Source: Oscillospiraceae bacterium (lineage in GTDB: Bacteria > Bacillota > Clostridia > Oscillospirales > Oscillospiraceae). Taken from it: a stretch of DNA of 64,000 bases. The notes below the pieces were generated by a model. That model was not told the DNA's origin. It saw only the letters and a program-made list of their open reading frames with translations, and made no database searches. The position numbers and the translations under genes are program-made. The stretch covers positions 200,173 to 264,172 of the forward strand of contig CAJTFN010000003.1 in assembly GCA_910575815.1 (NCBI GenBank). The letters run 5' to 3'. Of the stretch, positions 24,725 through 33,642 are shown piece by piece; position 1 is the stretch's first letter, and each line of letters begins with the position of its first letter.

Positions 24725-25540
24725 TCAGTCCAGAACCTCCTGGAAATCCGCGCAGAGGTTGGGCCGGTGAATGTCCAGCACCAGGGGCAGACTCCCCTCC
24801 GCGAAGCGGCGGTCCAGCCCCTCCATGCCGTACTTCAGTTTGTACTCGATCTCCTCTTTATACGCGGGAATCAGCATGAGCATCTGAATTTCCTTGCCGC
24901 TCTCCGTGGTCAGCTCCGGCACCAGGGACAATTGGGTCAGCACTGCGCCGCCAAAGCCCACGCCCTCGCAAATAGGGGTGTACTCCGGACCGTTGGGAAT
25001 GGTGTGTCCCCAGCCCAGCCAGGTTTGGTACTCATGGGGAAACCGGGCCAGGAACTTCATCATCTGAATGGGCCAGAAGCTCTCATAGGGCATGTCCTGG
25101 GAGGCCTGGCCCGCCTCGCCCACGTTCCAGTCCCCCGGGAGGAGCATATACAGCTCCGCGTACTTCAAATCCTCCCGGTCCGAAATCTCCTCCGGAAGGC
25201 TCATGGGCAAATCGCTCATGCCGGTGGTGTAAACCACATAAAAGTTGTTCTCCTCCGTGGGGCAGAGAATGTGCACGTCAATGTGGACCAGGTCGCTGAG
25301 GATCTCATGGTACACAAAGCCGCCCCGGCCGGGGAATATTTTTTCCATGTGGGCCTCGATGGCCTCCATGGAAACGCCCTCGTCCGCCGGGGGGCGGAAG
25401 CCCTGATTCTCCGGCGTCTCATAGCGGTAGATAGCAGAGCCGCCGGGGGAAACCTCGCTGGTCTCCGGCGCGGTGGTTCCCGCCGCCGTCTTCGGGGCGT
25501 TGTCTCCCCGTTTCTTCTTGAATCGATCCAATAGACCCAT
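24725..25540 (-). CDS. Suppressor-of-fused (SUFU) domain protein
   Basis: 271 aa, soluble. An N-terminal Lys-rich and Thr/Pro-rich stretch (1-35) is followed by a SUFU-like domain (about 60-265) containing HIDVHILCPTEENNFYVVYTTGMSDLPM, ELYMLLPGDW and MLMLIPAYKEEIEYKL. Bacterial SUFU proteins are often immunity proteins of polymorphic toxin systems, but no toxin gene is next to this one and it may be a stand-alone protein of unknown role. CCAGGAGGG precedes the ATG. Confidence 0.85.
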   Translation of the reverse strand: MGLLDRFKKKRGDNAPKTAAGTTAPETSEVSPGGSAIYRYETPENQGFRPPADEGVSMEAIEAHMEKIFPGRGGFVYHEILSDLVHIDVHILCPTEENNFYVVYTTGMSDLPMSLPEEISDREDLKYAELYMLLPGDWNVGEAGQASQDMPYESFWPIQMMKFLARFPHEYQTWLGWGHTIPNGPEYTPICEGVGFGGAVLTQLSLVPELTTESGKEIQMLMLIPAYKEEIEYKLKYGMEGLDRRFAEGSLPLVLDIHRPNLCADFQEVLD

Positions 25541-25580
25541 GGCAAAACCCTCCTGGTAAAATTCGCGAAAACTTTCCTAT

Positions 25581-25609
25581 ATCCTACTCCATTTCTGCCT
25601 CGCTGGCAA
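25581..25609 (-). promoter_or_regulatory. SigA promoter of the SUFU gene
   Basis: On the minus strand TTGCCA (25609-25604), 17-bp spacer, TAGGAT (25586-25581). Its -35 abuts the -35 of the divergent xth promoter. Confidence 0.5.
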
Positions 25610-25638
25610 TTGTTTTTTCTCCCGAAATCCGTTACAAT
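25610..25638 (+). promoter_or_regulatory. SigA promoter of xth
   Basis: TTGTTT (25610-25615), 17-bp spacer, TACAAT (25633-25638). The transcript would carry a leader of about 130 nt with no recognised motif. Confidence 0.6.
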
Positions 25639-25773
25639 GAGAGTTGAGCATCTTAACCATCGTCAACATACGCCCCTCGCCCAACGTCAGTGGACCGGGG
25701 CCGCCGGGGAAACGCCGCCCCTCGCCCCTCCCTTCGACCTGACGATATCCTGATGAAACGAGGTTCTTCAAAT

Positions 25774-26532
25774 ATGAAATTGGTATCCTGGAATGTCAAC
25801 GGCCTCCGGGCCTGTTTGAAAAAGGGCTTTCTGGACTTCTGCGCCTTTGCCGACGCCGACGTGATCTGTCTCCAGGAGACGAAAATGCGCCCGGAGCAGG
25901 CGGAGTTCGACCTCCCCGGCTATGAGCGCTTCTGGAACAGCGCCGACAAGGCGGGTTACTCCGGCACCGCCATCTTCACCCGGCGGAAGCCTCTGAACGT
26001 CACCTATGACTTCGGCATCGACGAGCACCGTCACGAGGGCCGGATCATCACGGCGGAATTCGAGGACTTCTATCTGGTCTGCTGCTATACTCCCAACTCC
26101 AAGGACCAGCTTCTCCGCCTGGACTACCGCATGGCCTGGGAGGACGACCTCCGGGACTATCTCTGCCAGCTGGACGGGGTGAAGCCCGTGGTCTACTGCG
26201 GGGATCTGAACGTGGCCCATCAGGAAATCGACCTGAAAAACCCCGGTCCCAACCGCCGGAATCCCGGCTTTACCGACGAGGAGCGGGAGAAGATGACGAA
26301 ACTCCTGGACGCAGGCTTTGTGGACACGTTCCGGGCGCTGTACCCGGACAAGACCGGAGCCTATTCCTGGTGGAGCTACCGGGGGCGGGCCCGGGAGAAC
26401 AACACGGGCTGGAGAATCGACTATTTCATCGTCTCCCAGCGCCTCCGCGGCCGCATCCGCGGCGCCGACATCTGGAGTGAGGTCCACGGCAGCGACCACT
26501 GCCCGGTGGTGCTGGAATTGGAGGAGAACTGA
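25774..26532 (+). CDS. xth: Exodeoxyribonuclease III / AP endonuclease
   Basis: 252 aa from ATG 25774 (MKLVSWNVNGLRAC); an ATG at 25753 would add seven residues. Exonuclease-endonuclease-phosphatase fold with catalytic residues in SWNVNG, CLQETK, YCGDLNVAH, WRIDYF and the final GSDHCPV. It cleaves 5' to abasic sites and removes 3' blocking groups in base-excision repair. The VOC gene follows after 2 bp. Confidence 0.95.
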   Translation: MKLVSWNVNGLRACLKKGFLDFCAFADADVICLQETKMRPEQAEFDLPGYERFWNSADKAGYSGTAIFTRRKPLNVTYDFGIDEHRHEGRIITAEFEDFYLVCCYTPNSKDQLLRLDYRMAWEDDLRDYLCQLDGVKPVVYCGDLNVAHQEIDLKNPGPNRRNPGFTDEEREKMTKLLDAGFVDTFRALYPDKTGAYSWWSYRGRARENNTGWRIDYFIVSQRLRGRIRGADIWSEVHGSDHCPVVLELEEN

Positions 26533-26534
26533 CC

Positions 26535-26981
26535 ATGATCCGTTACGTGCACACGAACATCATCGCCCGGAATCCCGCCCGGCTCATCGAATTCTACAAG
26601 ACCGTCTTCGGCTGCGAGAGCATTGGGGAAACCCGAGACCTCCGGGGAGAGTGGCTGGACCGCCTGACGGGGCTCCAGGACGCCCACATCACCGGAGAAC
26701 ACCTTCTCCTGCCAGGATACGGCAAGGACCATCCCACCCTGGAGATTTTCGCCTACGACGCCGTCCTGCCCGCCGGCCCGGCCATCAATCGCTGCGGGCT
26801 GGCTCATTTGGCCTTCGAGGTGGAGGACGTGGAGGAAACGCTGGCCCTGGTTCTCCGGAACGGCGGCAGCCAGCTGGGGGAGCTGGTGCGGACCGAATAC
26901 GCGGATGGCCGGAAGGCGGTCTTCGTCTATGCGGCGGACTGTGAGGGAAATCTGGTGGAGCTTCAGAGTTGGGGCTCCTGA
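26535..26981 (+). CDS. VOC-superfamily (glyoxalase-like) protein
   Basis: 148 aa. A single VOC domain of two beta-alpha-beta-beta-beta modules: YVHTNIIARNPARLIEFYKTVFGCE and GLAHLAFEVEDVEETLALVLRNGG, ending GNLVELQSWG with the conserved metal-ligand Glu. Possible activities are lactoylglutathione lyase-like, dioxygenase-like or ligand binding; the substrate cannot be deduced. Co-transcribed with xth; a strong terminator follows. Confidence 0.85.
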   Translation: MIRYVHTNIIARNPARLIEFYKTVFGCESIGETRDLRGEWLDRLTGLQDAHITGEHLLLPGYGKDHPTLEIFAYDAVLPAGPAINRCGLAHLAFEVEDVEETLALVLRNGGSQLGELVRTEYADGRKAVFVYAADCEGNLVELQSWGS

Positions 26982-27029
26982 GATTCGGAACCGTCTCTCC
27001 GGGGGGCTTCACAGAAAGCCATACCGGCA

Positions 27030-27064
27030 AAAAGGACTGGGAAACATCGTTTCCCAGTCCTTTT
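27030..27064. terminator. Bidirectional terminator VOC / HtrA genes
   Basis: A 15-bp perfect stem AAAAGGACTGGGAAA / TTTCCCAGTCCTTTT with loop CATCG; the T-run works in both directions between convergent genes. Confidence 0.85.
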
Positions 27065-27105
27065 GACTTTGCGAAGGGTGCAATCGGTTTCCGCTGTCCT
27101 GCTCC

Positions 27106-28413
27106 TCAGTCCGCCGCTTCTTCCAGCTCCAGCGTCACCTCCAAAACCTCGCCGTTTCGCCAGAGCGTCAGCGTCAGCTCGTCTCCCACGTAGAGGCGGC
27201 GGCGAATCCGGAAGAGATCCTGGTTCGTGCGCACCGTCTCCCCCTGAGCGGCGGTGATATAATCCCCCGCCTGGACGCCCGCCTTCTCGGCGGCCCCGCC
27301 GGGATTCACGGAGTCCACCAGCAGTCCCCGCTCCTGGGCAATCACCATAACGCCCAGCAAGGGCTCCGGCTGAACCTCGCCCCATTCCAGAAGGTCGTTG
27401 ATAATCCGCTCCAGCTGGGCCGTGGGGATGGCAAACCCCAGTCCCTCCACGCTGTCCCGGCCAGACATGAACTTGGCCACGTTGATGCCGATGACCCGGC
27501 CCTGCTCGTTGATGAGAGGCCCGCCGGAGTTTCCGGAATTCAGGGCGGCGTTGGTCTGGAGCAGGGTCATGGTCCGGCCCTCCACCTCAATGTCCCGGTT
27601 AATGGCGGAGATGATGCCGTTGGTCAGCGTCCCCTGAAGCCGCCGGGGAGAGCCGATGGCATAGACCGGATCCCCCACCACCAGGAGCTCCGAGTCCCCA
27701 AAGGGGGCCACGGGCAAAGGCTCCCGAAGGTCCAGAACCTCATCGGAAATCTTCAAAACCGCCAGGTCGCTCTCCTCGTCCCCGGCCACATAAAGGACAT
27801 CCAGAACCGCTCCGGTGTCCAAGGTCACGAAGCAGCTCTTCCCGCCCCGGATCACGTGGTAGTTGGTGATAATGTAGCCGTCCTCCGAGAAGATCACGCC
27901 GGTGCCCACGGAGTAAAGCCCGTCTCCCGCCTGACAGTTCACGGTCACCACCGAGGGATTCAGCCGCCGGTAGACCTCCTGGGCCGTCAGCGGTTCCCCC
28001 GGCTCCCGGGACACCTCCAAAGACGCCTCCTGGCCCACGGGCCACGGGGGGATGGTAATCTTCTCCTCTTCCAGGCGGGTGATCTCCGCGTTTCCCTTCC
28101 CCGGAAGGCCCGGCGTGTCTCCGGCCACCCATCGGGCCGCCACGGTGATTCCCACCAAAAATGCCACGCAGGCCACAAACTTCCAAAGGCCGCTCCTGCG
28201 CCGCCGTCCCGCCGGAGCCCCGTGAGGCGCGGGCTTTCGCCCTCTCCGGGCAGGAAGCGGGCGGCGGTAGCTCTCCACCACCTCCCGGGAATCCGGCTGG
28301 CGGTAGACCTCCACCACCTCCCGCGGGTCCCCTTCCCCGCCGGACCGGCGGGGAGCCCGGTAGACCTCTACAATTTCTCCGGGCAGCCGCCCGTTTTCCT
28401 CTCGTTCTCCCAT
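27106..28413 (-). CDS. HtrA/DegP-like membrane-anchored serine protease with PDZ domain
   Basis: 435 aa. The cytoplasmic N terminus carries three tandem V-x-V-Y-R motifs (EIVEVYR, EVVEVYR, EVVESYR; about 13-50) and a basic stretch before a single membrane helix (about 76-95). The trypsin-like domain has the His in ITNYHVIRGG, the Asp in ESDLAVLK and the Ser in NSGNSGGPLIN; one PDZ domain follows (about 345-425). It should degrade or monitor misfolded exported proteins. It follows the OmpR-type kinase gene by 6 bp on the same strand, so it probably belongs to that operon and may be its target. Confidence 0.93.
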   Translation of the reverse strand: MGEREENGRLPGEIVEVYRAPRRSGGEGDPREVVEVYRQPDSREVVESYRRPLPARRGRKPAPHGAPAGRRRRSGLWKFVACVAFLVGITVAARWVAGDTPGLPGKGNAEITRLEEEKITIPPWPVGQEASLEVSREPGEPLTAQEVYRRLNPSVVTVNCQAGDGLYSVGTGVIFSEDGYIITNYHVIRGGKSCFVTLDTGAVLDVLYVAGDEESDLAVLKISDEVLDLREPLPVAPFGDSELLVVGDPVYAIGSPRRLQGTLTNGIISAINRDIEVEGRTMTLLQTNAALNSGNSGGPLINEQGRVIGINVAKFMSGRDSVEGLGFAIPTAQLERIINDLLEWGEVQPEPLLGVMVIAQERGLLVDSVNPGGAAEKAGVQAGDYITAAQGETVRTNQDLFRIRRRLYVGDELTLTLWRNGEVLEVTLELEEAAD

Positions 28414-28419
28414 ACTTCC

Positions 28420-29874
28420 TCACTCCGTATTCAGGGAGAAGGAGAACGTGGTCACTCCATTCTCGCTGGTCACATTGATTTTTTCCTTGTGCTGCTCCAA
28501 AATCGTTTTCACGATATAAAGTCCAAGCCCCACGCCGTCCTTGTCCTCGCTGCGGGACTTGTCGCTCTTGTGGAAGCGCTCGAAAAGCAGCGGCAGCTCC
28601 TCCGCCGGGATGGTGTCCCCGGAATTCCGCACGGTAACCCGGGCCCGGCCCTCCTGGGGGGTCAGCCCCAGGTAGAGGGCGGAGCCCTGATAGGCGAACT
28701 TTGCCGCGTTTTCCAGCAGGTTGTAAATCACCTGGGTAATCAGGTCGTTGTCCCCCAGGACCAGAATGGGCCCCTCGGGGATGTCCGCCTCCACGTCCAG
28801 CTGCCGGTCGTTGATCTTCTTCTCCATGGAGATCAGCACCCGGCGCATGCTCTCGCAGAGGTCGAAGTGGGCCCCGCCCCGCAGGGGGTCGATGGCCTGG
28901 AGCTGGCTCACGTCCAGCATCCGCCGCACCAGGCGGCTGAGGCGGCGGCTTTCCCCGGCGATGATCTGGAGATACTGCTTCTCGTTCTCCGGGGGAATGG
29001 TGCCGTCCAGAAGGCCGTCGGTATACCCGGCGATGGTGGTCATAGGGGTTTTCAGCTCGTGGGAGATGTTGGCGATGAACTCCCGCCGCTGGCGCTCCGT
29101 CTGCTGGAGGGACTCCGCCATGGCGTTGAAGGAAGCGGCCAGCTCTCCCACCTCGTCGCTGCGGCCATAGTCGTTCATGCGGATGTCGAAGTCCCCCTCG
29201 GCGTAGCGCCGGGTGGCCTCCACCATCTCCCGGATGGGCTTCACCTGCCGCATGGCGGTGACGGAGGAGGCCATGAAGGCGATCATCAGCACCACAAAGG
29301 CCGTCATGAAGAAAAGCCCGATGAAGCCCTTCCACATGGAGTCCAGCGAGGCCATGGTGGACACGGCCACCACCTCGCCCACGCACTCCGCCGTTGTGGG
29401 GTTCACGGCGGCCACGCCCACGGAGAAGCGCTTTTGCGGATAGAGCCCCCCGAGATCGTCCCGCCAGGAGGCGCTGCCCTGTTCCATCACCTGCCGGGTC
29501 CGCTCCGGGGGAATGGTCACCGTCTTGCCATCCAGCGCCTCGTCCGTGGAGAGGAGGACGTGGCCCTCGGTGTCGCAGATCATGAACTGCACGTCAGACA
29601 CGATGGCCGCAAAGCTGGCCAGGCGCTGAAAATCCAGGTCGTCCTGGAGATCCTCTATATCCAGGTACCGCCCGCTCTCCAAATAGCTCAGGGAGAGCTG
29701 GCTCATGACCTGGGCCTTGGTGGCGATCTCTTGGCCCTGCTGGCTCCGGGCGTAGTTGTAACTCAGGGAGAAAAAGGACGCCCCCAGCAGGCACAGGGTC
29801 AGCAGCACCATGCCGGCGGTGACAAAGAGCTGACGCCAGTACAGGTTCTGAGTCCGCTCCCGAAAGCCCTTCAT
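28420..29874 (-). CDS. Sensor histidine kinase, HAMP type
   Basis: 484 aa from the minus-strand ATG at 29874, four bases overlapping the regulator stop. Membrane helix (about 15-38), extracytoplasmic sensor (about 40-180), second helix (about 183-205), HAMP (to about 255), H-box FIANISHELKTPMTTIAGYTDG and ATPase motifs N (LLENAAKF), F (LFERFHKSD) and G2 (GVGLGLYIV). Together with the regulator and HtrA protease it looks like an envelope-stress or cell-wall sensing module. The signal is unknown. Confidence 0.92.
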   Translation of the reverse strand: MKGFRERTQNLYWRQLFVTAGMVLLTLCLLGASFFSLSYNYARSQQGQEIATKAQVMSQLSLSYLESGRYLDIEDLQDDLDFQRLASFAAIVSDVQFMICDTEGHVLLSTDEALDGKTVTIPPERTRQVMEQGSASWRDDLGGLYPQKRFSVGVAAVNPTTAECVGEVVAVSTMASLDSMWKGFIGLFFMTAFVVLMIAFMASSVTAMRQVKPIREMVEATRRYAEGDFDIRMNDYGRSDEVGELAASFNAMAESLQQTERQRREFIANISHELKTPMTTIAGYTDGLLDGTIPPENEKQYLQIIAGESRRLSRLVRRMLDVSQLQAIDPLRGGAHFDLCESMRRVLISMEKKINDRQLDVEADIPEGPILVLGDNDLITQVIYNLLENAAKFAYQGSALYLGLTPQEGRARVTVRNSGDTIPAEELPLLFERFHKSDKSRSEDKDGVGLGLYIVKTILEQHKEKINVTSENGVTTFSFSLNTE

Positions 29875-30566
29875 TCCTCTTCCTTCTCCTTCAGCGCGAA
29901 TTTGTATCCCACGCCCCACACGGTCTTCAGGGACCACTCGGGAGACACGTTGTCCACCTTGTCCCGGAGGCGCTTGATGTGTACGTCCACCGTCCGGCTG
30001 TCGCCGAAATAGTCAAAGCCCCAGACCTCGTCCAGCAGCTGATTCCGGGTATAGACCAGGTTGGGGGTGGAGGCCAGGTGGTACAGCAGCTCCAGCTCCT
30101 TGGGCGGGGTGACGACCTTTTTCCCGTCCACGATCAGCTCATAGGAGTCCAGGTTGATGACCAGCTTGTCAAAGGTCAGACGCTTGCTGGTGTCGTTGGG
30201 AATCTCCGTCCGGCGGAGGACGGCGTTGATCCGGGCGATGAGCTCCTTCATCTCGAAGGGCTTGACGATGTAGTCGTCCGCACCCATCTCCAGGCCCTGG
30301 ATGCGGTCAAAGACCTCGCTCTTGGCGGTGAGCATGATAATGGGGACCTGGGAGGTCTCCCGAATTTTGGAGCACACCGCCCAGCCGTTCATCACAGGCA
30401 GCATGATATCCAGCAAAATCAGGTCCGGCACCTTCTTTTGAAATTCCTCGATGGCCTTGCCCCCGTCCCCGGCGATGCGGACGTCAAACCCCTCCTTCAC
30501 CAGATACATGTGAATGAGATCCGAGATATTCCGGTCATCCTCGACGACTAAAATGTTGCGTCCCAT
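29871..30566 (-). CDS. OmpR/PhoB-family response regulator
   Basis: 231 aa from the minus-strand ATG at 30566 (GGGAGGG upstream). Receiver with E9-D10-D11, phospho-acceptor D53 (LILLDIMLP), Thr in MLTAKSE and Lys in IVKPFEM. Winged-helix domain with SRTVDVHIKRLRDKV and VWGVGYKF. First gene of a regulator-kinase-HtrA operon. Confidence 0.93.
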   Translation of the reverse strand: MGRNILVVEDDRNISDLIHMYLVKEGFDVRIAGDGGKAIEEFQKKVPDLILLDIMLPVMNGWAVCSKIRETSQVPIIMLTAKSEVFDRIQGLEMGADDYIVKPFEMKELIARINAVLRRTEIPNDTSKRLTFDKLVINLDSYELIVDGKKVVTPPKELELLYHLASTPNLVYTRNQLLDEVWGFDYFGDSRTVDVHIKRLRDKVDNVSPEWSLKTVWGVGYKFALKEKEEE

Positions 30567-30604
30567 GGTGGTCCCTCCCAATATTCCAGTATTTCTCTTC
30601 TCTA

Positions 30605-30634
30605 ATTATACCCATTCTCCAGCGGGTGTGTTGA
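30605..30634 (-). promoter_or_regulatory. Candidate promoter of the regulator-kinase-HtrA operon
   Basis: On the minus strand TCAACA (30634-30629), 18-bp spacer, TATAAT (30610-30605). The -10 is perfect and the -35 is weak, which would suit activation. Confidence 0.5.
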
Positions 30635-30714
30635 ATTTTCTGTTAAGATTCCGCGTTCGGCGGAGGTCTTCCCCCCTCCGGCGCCGTCGGAGGGCCCTTG
30701 GATATGGGCAGGCG

Positions 30715-31872
30715 TCAAAGCACCCCGGTCTCCGTATAGGTCACGCACTGGCCCCCGGCCTCCCGAACGGCGGCCAGGAACGCCCGCAGCCCCGCGGAGC
30801 TCACGTCCTCCCCCAGCCAGACGGAGTCGCTGCCCCTCCGCCCGGCCAGACGCTGAACCAGGCTCTGGGCCCCCGTGGCGTTCCGCAGGGAGTGCCCGCT
30901 CCGGTCCACCTCCGGCCGGAGGCAGTGGAACCCCAGCTCCCTGGCCTCCTGAAGGGCCTGCGCCCCGCCGTTTTGGACGTAGGCCAGACGGGTCTTGCAG
31001 CAGGCGGCCTGGAATAGGGCCTCGTTTCCCGCCTCCAGCTGCTCCGGGATGGTCCGCTCCGGGTCCCCGGCGTTCACCAGGATACCGATGCTCTGCCCGG
31101 AAGCGGCCACCCGGCGAAGGGTCTCCCCCTGCCGGGTCATCTCCTCCGGCGTGAAGAACAGGGCCGCTCCGGCGTCATAGCTCCCCAGGGCGTCCACCAT
31201 GGCGGAGGCGTCGCTCCCCGCCGCCAGGCACAGGGCGATGCGCTTCCCGTCCAGCTCCGCCGCAGGGTCCTCCGTGGAAGCCGGGATGGTGGGCCGGGAG
31301 GGCGCGTCGGGGGTTCCGCCCTTGGGCGGGGTGTTCTCCTTGGCCCGGAGATAATCGGCGTAAACCGTGTTCAGCTGATATTGGGCCGCGTCGGCAAAGA
31401 GCTTGTCCGGCATGGTATAGCTCGGCTGGCGAAGCCAGACCATGCTGCCCTGCTCTACCTCGATAACCGAGTAAACCAGGTTAAAATACCGGGAAACCGT
31501 GTTCGCAGGAACGAACACCACCCCATTTCGCCGGATGGCTCCCGGGTAATAGGCATTGCCGTCGTTGTCCAGGGCACAATTTGCGGAGAGGTTGAAGGTC
31601 AGGGAGAGTCCACCGCTGTATAGGACCACCCACTCCTGGCTGCTGTCCAGCACCTGGGAGATGTTGAGCGCCTCTCGGGCCGCGCCGGTGAAAATGGAGC
31701 TGGCCACGTAGACATAGCCGCCGCTCCAGAAGGGCATGGTGTTGTCCGACAGGGGCAGCACATAGCTGCCCGCGGCGGTGAAGTACACCCGCTCCTCCGC
31801 CCGGACGGTGGGGAGCGGCATTTGAAGCACCAATAGGATACAGACCGCATAGGCCGCCAGCCGTCGTTTCAT
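30715..31872 (-). CDS. Exported protein, polysaccharide-deacetylase-like C-terminal domain
   Basis: 385 aa. The signal peptide (to about residue 25) is cleaved near VRAEE. An N-terminal region (about 30-150) resembles copper-amine-oxidase-like stalk domains (RRNGVVFVPANTVSRYFNL); a Pro/Thr linker follows (about 185-205). The C-terminal region (210-385) recalls a NodB deacetylase barrel (AGAALFFTPEEM, RRVAASGQSIGILVNAG) but lacks the metal-binding D/H-x-H motifs, so it is probably not catalytic. GAAGGAGGAACG precedes the ATG. Family assignment is tentative. Confidence 0.65.
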   Translation of the reverse strand: MKRRLAAYAVCILLVLQMPLPTVRAEERVYFTAAGSYVLPLSDNTMPFWSGGYVYVASSIFTGAAREALNISQVLDSSQEWVVLYSGGLSLTFNLSANCALDNDGNAYYPGAIRRNGVVFVPANTVSRYFNLVYSVIEVEQGSMVWLRQPSYTMPDKLFADAAQYQLNTVYADYLRAKENTPPKGGTPDAPSRPTIPASTEDPAAELDGKRIALCLAAGSDASAMVDALGSYDAGAALFFTPEEMTRQGETLRRVAASGQSIGILVNAGDPERTIPEQLEAGNEALFQAACCKTRLAYVQNGGAQALQEARELGFHCLRPEVDRSGHSLRNATGAQSLVQRLAGRRGSDSVWLGEDVSSAGLRAFLAAVREAGGQCVTYTETGVL

Positions 31873-31913
31873 CGTGCCGTTCCTCCTTCGTAAAATCTGT
31901 GGAAAACTGTAGT

Positions 31914-31942
31914 ATTATATCACAGCCCGGCGGGATTTGTAA
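31914..31942 (-). promoter_or_regulatory. SigA promoter of the exported protein gene
   Basis: On the minus strand TTACAA (31942-31937), 17-bp spacer, TATAAT (31919-31914). Confidence 0.6.
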
Positions 31943-31987
31943 AGTGTGCCGGAAGCCGGGGAGCGCCCTATCGCGCATTTTCCATCG

Positions 31988-32068
31988 TGTAGGGACCACC
32001 GCCCTCGGCGGCCCGCCGGCACAAGAATTGGTCCTCACAACGGGCCGCCCAAGGGGCCAGCCCCTACT
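31988..32068. repeat. REP-like imperfect palindrome
   Basis: 81 bp whose 27-bp ends are inverted copies (20 of 27 pair), starting GTAGGGACC and ending AGCCCCTAC, both containing a GGCGGCCCG core. Intergenic REP-like sequence. The rest of the 387-bp spacer (32069-32259) holds nothing recognisable. Confidence 0.55.
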
Positions 32069-32259
32069 CTGAATAGGACACTCCCAGAAGCCGGAACGTG
32101 TCCCGCACACACATTTCAAAACAGAATTCCGCGGGGAGGAGGAGCGCCCGGTTCCTCCGGCCGTTGTCCGCGCGGTGCGCTCCAAAACATGGCCCGGAGC
32201 ACAAAAAACGAGAATCGGACACGATCAAGCCCCAGCACTTTCCCCTTCCTGCTTCCGTC

Positions 32260-33288
32260 TCAGCCCTGGTAGGGCTCCACTGTGACGCCGGTATAGTAGT
32301 GGGTCAAAATCTCCCGGTAATCCGCCCCCTCCCGGGCCAGCTGATTGGCCCCGTACTGGCTCAGGCCCACACCGTGACCAAAGCCCGTGACGTAGAAAAT
32401 CATCTTCCCATCCTGAGCCTCCCAGGTAAAGCAGGCGGAGCGCAGGCCCAGGGCCCCGCGAACCTGGGTCCCCTTCACCGTCACGCCTCCCACCGTCACC
32501 GTGACAACAGTTCCGGCCGGATCCCTCTGGGCGTCCGTGAGCCAGCCGCCCGGGTCCCCGGAGAGGTTCGCCTCCGGAAAGGCGGTCTGGAGCTTCGTTT
32601 TCAGCTCCGCCTTCGTCAGCTCCGCTCGGCTGTAATAGTTGGGAATCCGCTCTCCCTCCTCCGGGGAGCGCACTGCCTGGAGATAGGGCAGGTCGTTGAC
32701 CCAGACCTCCCCCGCCGACCGGGTCAGCCCCGCCGAGGAGGAGTGGAACACCGCCAGGATGGGCACGCCGCCATAGAGTATGGTCTGTCCGTCGGTCTCT
32801 TCCACCGCCGCTTCGATCTTCGCCTCATAGGCCCCGGCGTTCTCCCCCCAGTTGGCCCGGGCGCTCTCCTCGTCGATATACGCCTGACAGCAGGCGTTGT
32901 CCGTGCAGATGTCGATGTCCGGGCCGTGGTTTCCCCCGGTCTGGAGCTTGTACATCGTATAGGTTCTGGCGGCCACCGCTTGGGCTTTCAGTGCCTCCGG
33001 TTCAAAGGCGGCGGGCATCTCCGCCCGGACCACACCCATAAGATACGTTCCCAGGTCCATCTCCTCCACGGTCTCCCCCTTCAAAACCCGGAGTATTCTG
33101 GAGGCGTCCAAATCGCCGCCGGCAAAGGGAACGGGCGGTTCCGTCTCCGTTTCGTCCACCGGCTCCTCCCGGCCAAAGAGCGCCGAACGAAAGGGCGTCA
33201 CCACCAGCATCGGCAGGCAAAACAGCGCCGCCAGCAGCACCGCCGACACGGCAATGGCCTGGTTAATCTGGCTTCTTCTTCGTTTCAT
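32260..33288 (-). CDS. spoIID: Stage II sporulation protein D (SpoIID)
   Basis: 342 aa from the minus-strand ATG at 33288 (AAAGGAGG upstream). One N-terminal membrane helix (about 8-28) precedes the SpoIID amidase-enhancer domain: DLGTYLMGVVRAEMPAAFEPEALKAQAVAARTYT, PILAVFHSSSAG, SPEEGERIPNY and the terminal GFGHGVGLSQYGANQLA. SpoIID is the lytic transglycosylase that acts with SpoIIP to drive engulfment of the forespore. SpoIIP and SpoIIM are not nearby. Standing alone, it supports the organism being a spore former. Confidence 0.93.
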   Translation of the reverse strand: MKRRRSQINQAIAVSAVLLAALFCLPMLVVTPFRSALFGREEPVDETETEPPVPFAGGDLDASRILRVLKGETVEEMDLGTYLMGVVRAEMPAAFEPEALKAQAVAARTYTMYKLQTGGNHGPDIDICTDNACCQAYIDEESARANWGENAGAYEAKIEAAVEETDGQTILYGGVPILAVFHSSSAGLTRSAGEVWVNDLPYLQAVRSPEEGERIPNYYSRAELTKAELKTKLQTAFPEANLSGDPGGWLTDAQRDPAGTVVTVTVGGVTVKGTQVRGALGLRSACFTWEAQDGKMIFYVTGFGHGVGLSQYGANQLAREGADYREILTHYYTGVTVEPYQG

Positions 33289-33586
33289 GGGTTCCTCCTT
33301 TGTAGCAGAGCGGGCCGCGCGCCAAGCAGCCGGATGGGCTTTCCGTTCCTCCCCGGCGGGACCGGCCATCCGCCGGCAGCCTTGCTCCCGGCAATCTCCT
33401 TCAATGCTATGCGGCAGCGGGCGGGAACATGCCCTGGCCCGCCGGCGTTAGGAGGATTTTGGAATACTCTCCGTATGATTTTCCATAGTATATGCCAAAG
33501 CGTATTGGTTTATCGACCGAATTCCCGTGGTTTCCCCATGACCAATTTTTAAGTCGAGGGAGGAACCGTTTCTCCGGCCTTCCGTC
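33289..33586. other. Divergent intergenic region spoIID / unknown gene
   Basis: About 300 bp with no credible gene. The spoIID side should carry a mother-cell sigma site, but I could not identify one with confidence. Confidence 0.4.
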
Positions 33587-33615
33587 TTGTATTGCGGTCC
33601 GGAACGTGGTATAGT
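33587..33615 (+). promoter_or_regulatory. SigA promoter of the 33.6-kb gene
   Basis: TTGTAT (33587-33592), 17-bp spacer, TATAGT (33610-33615). Confidence 0.65.
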
Positions 33616-33642
33616 CTTGAGACACAAAAGGAGGGAAGCGCC

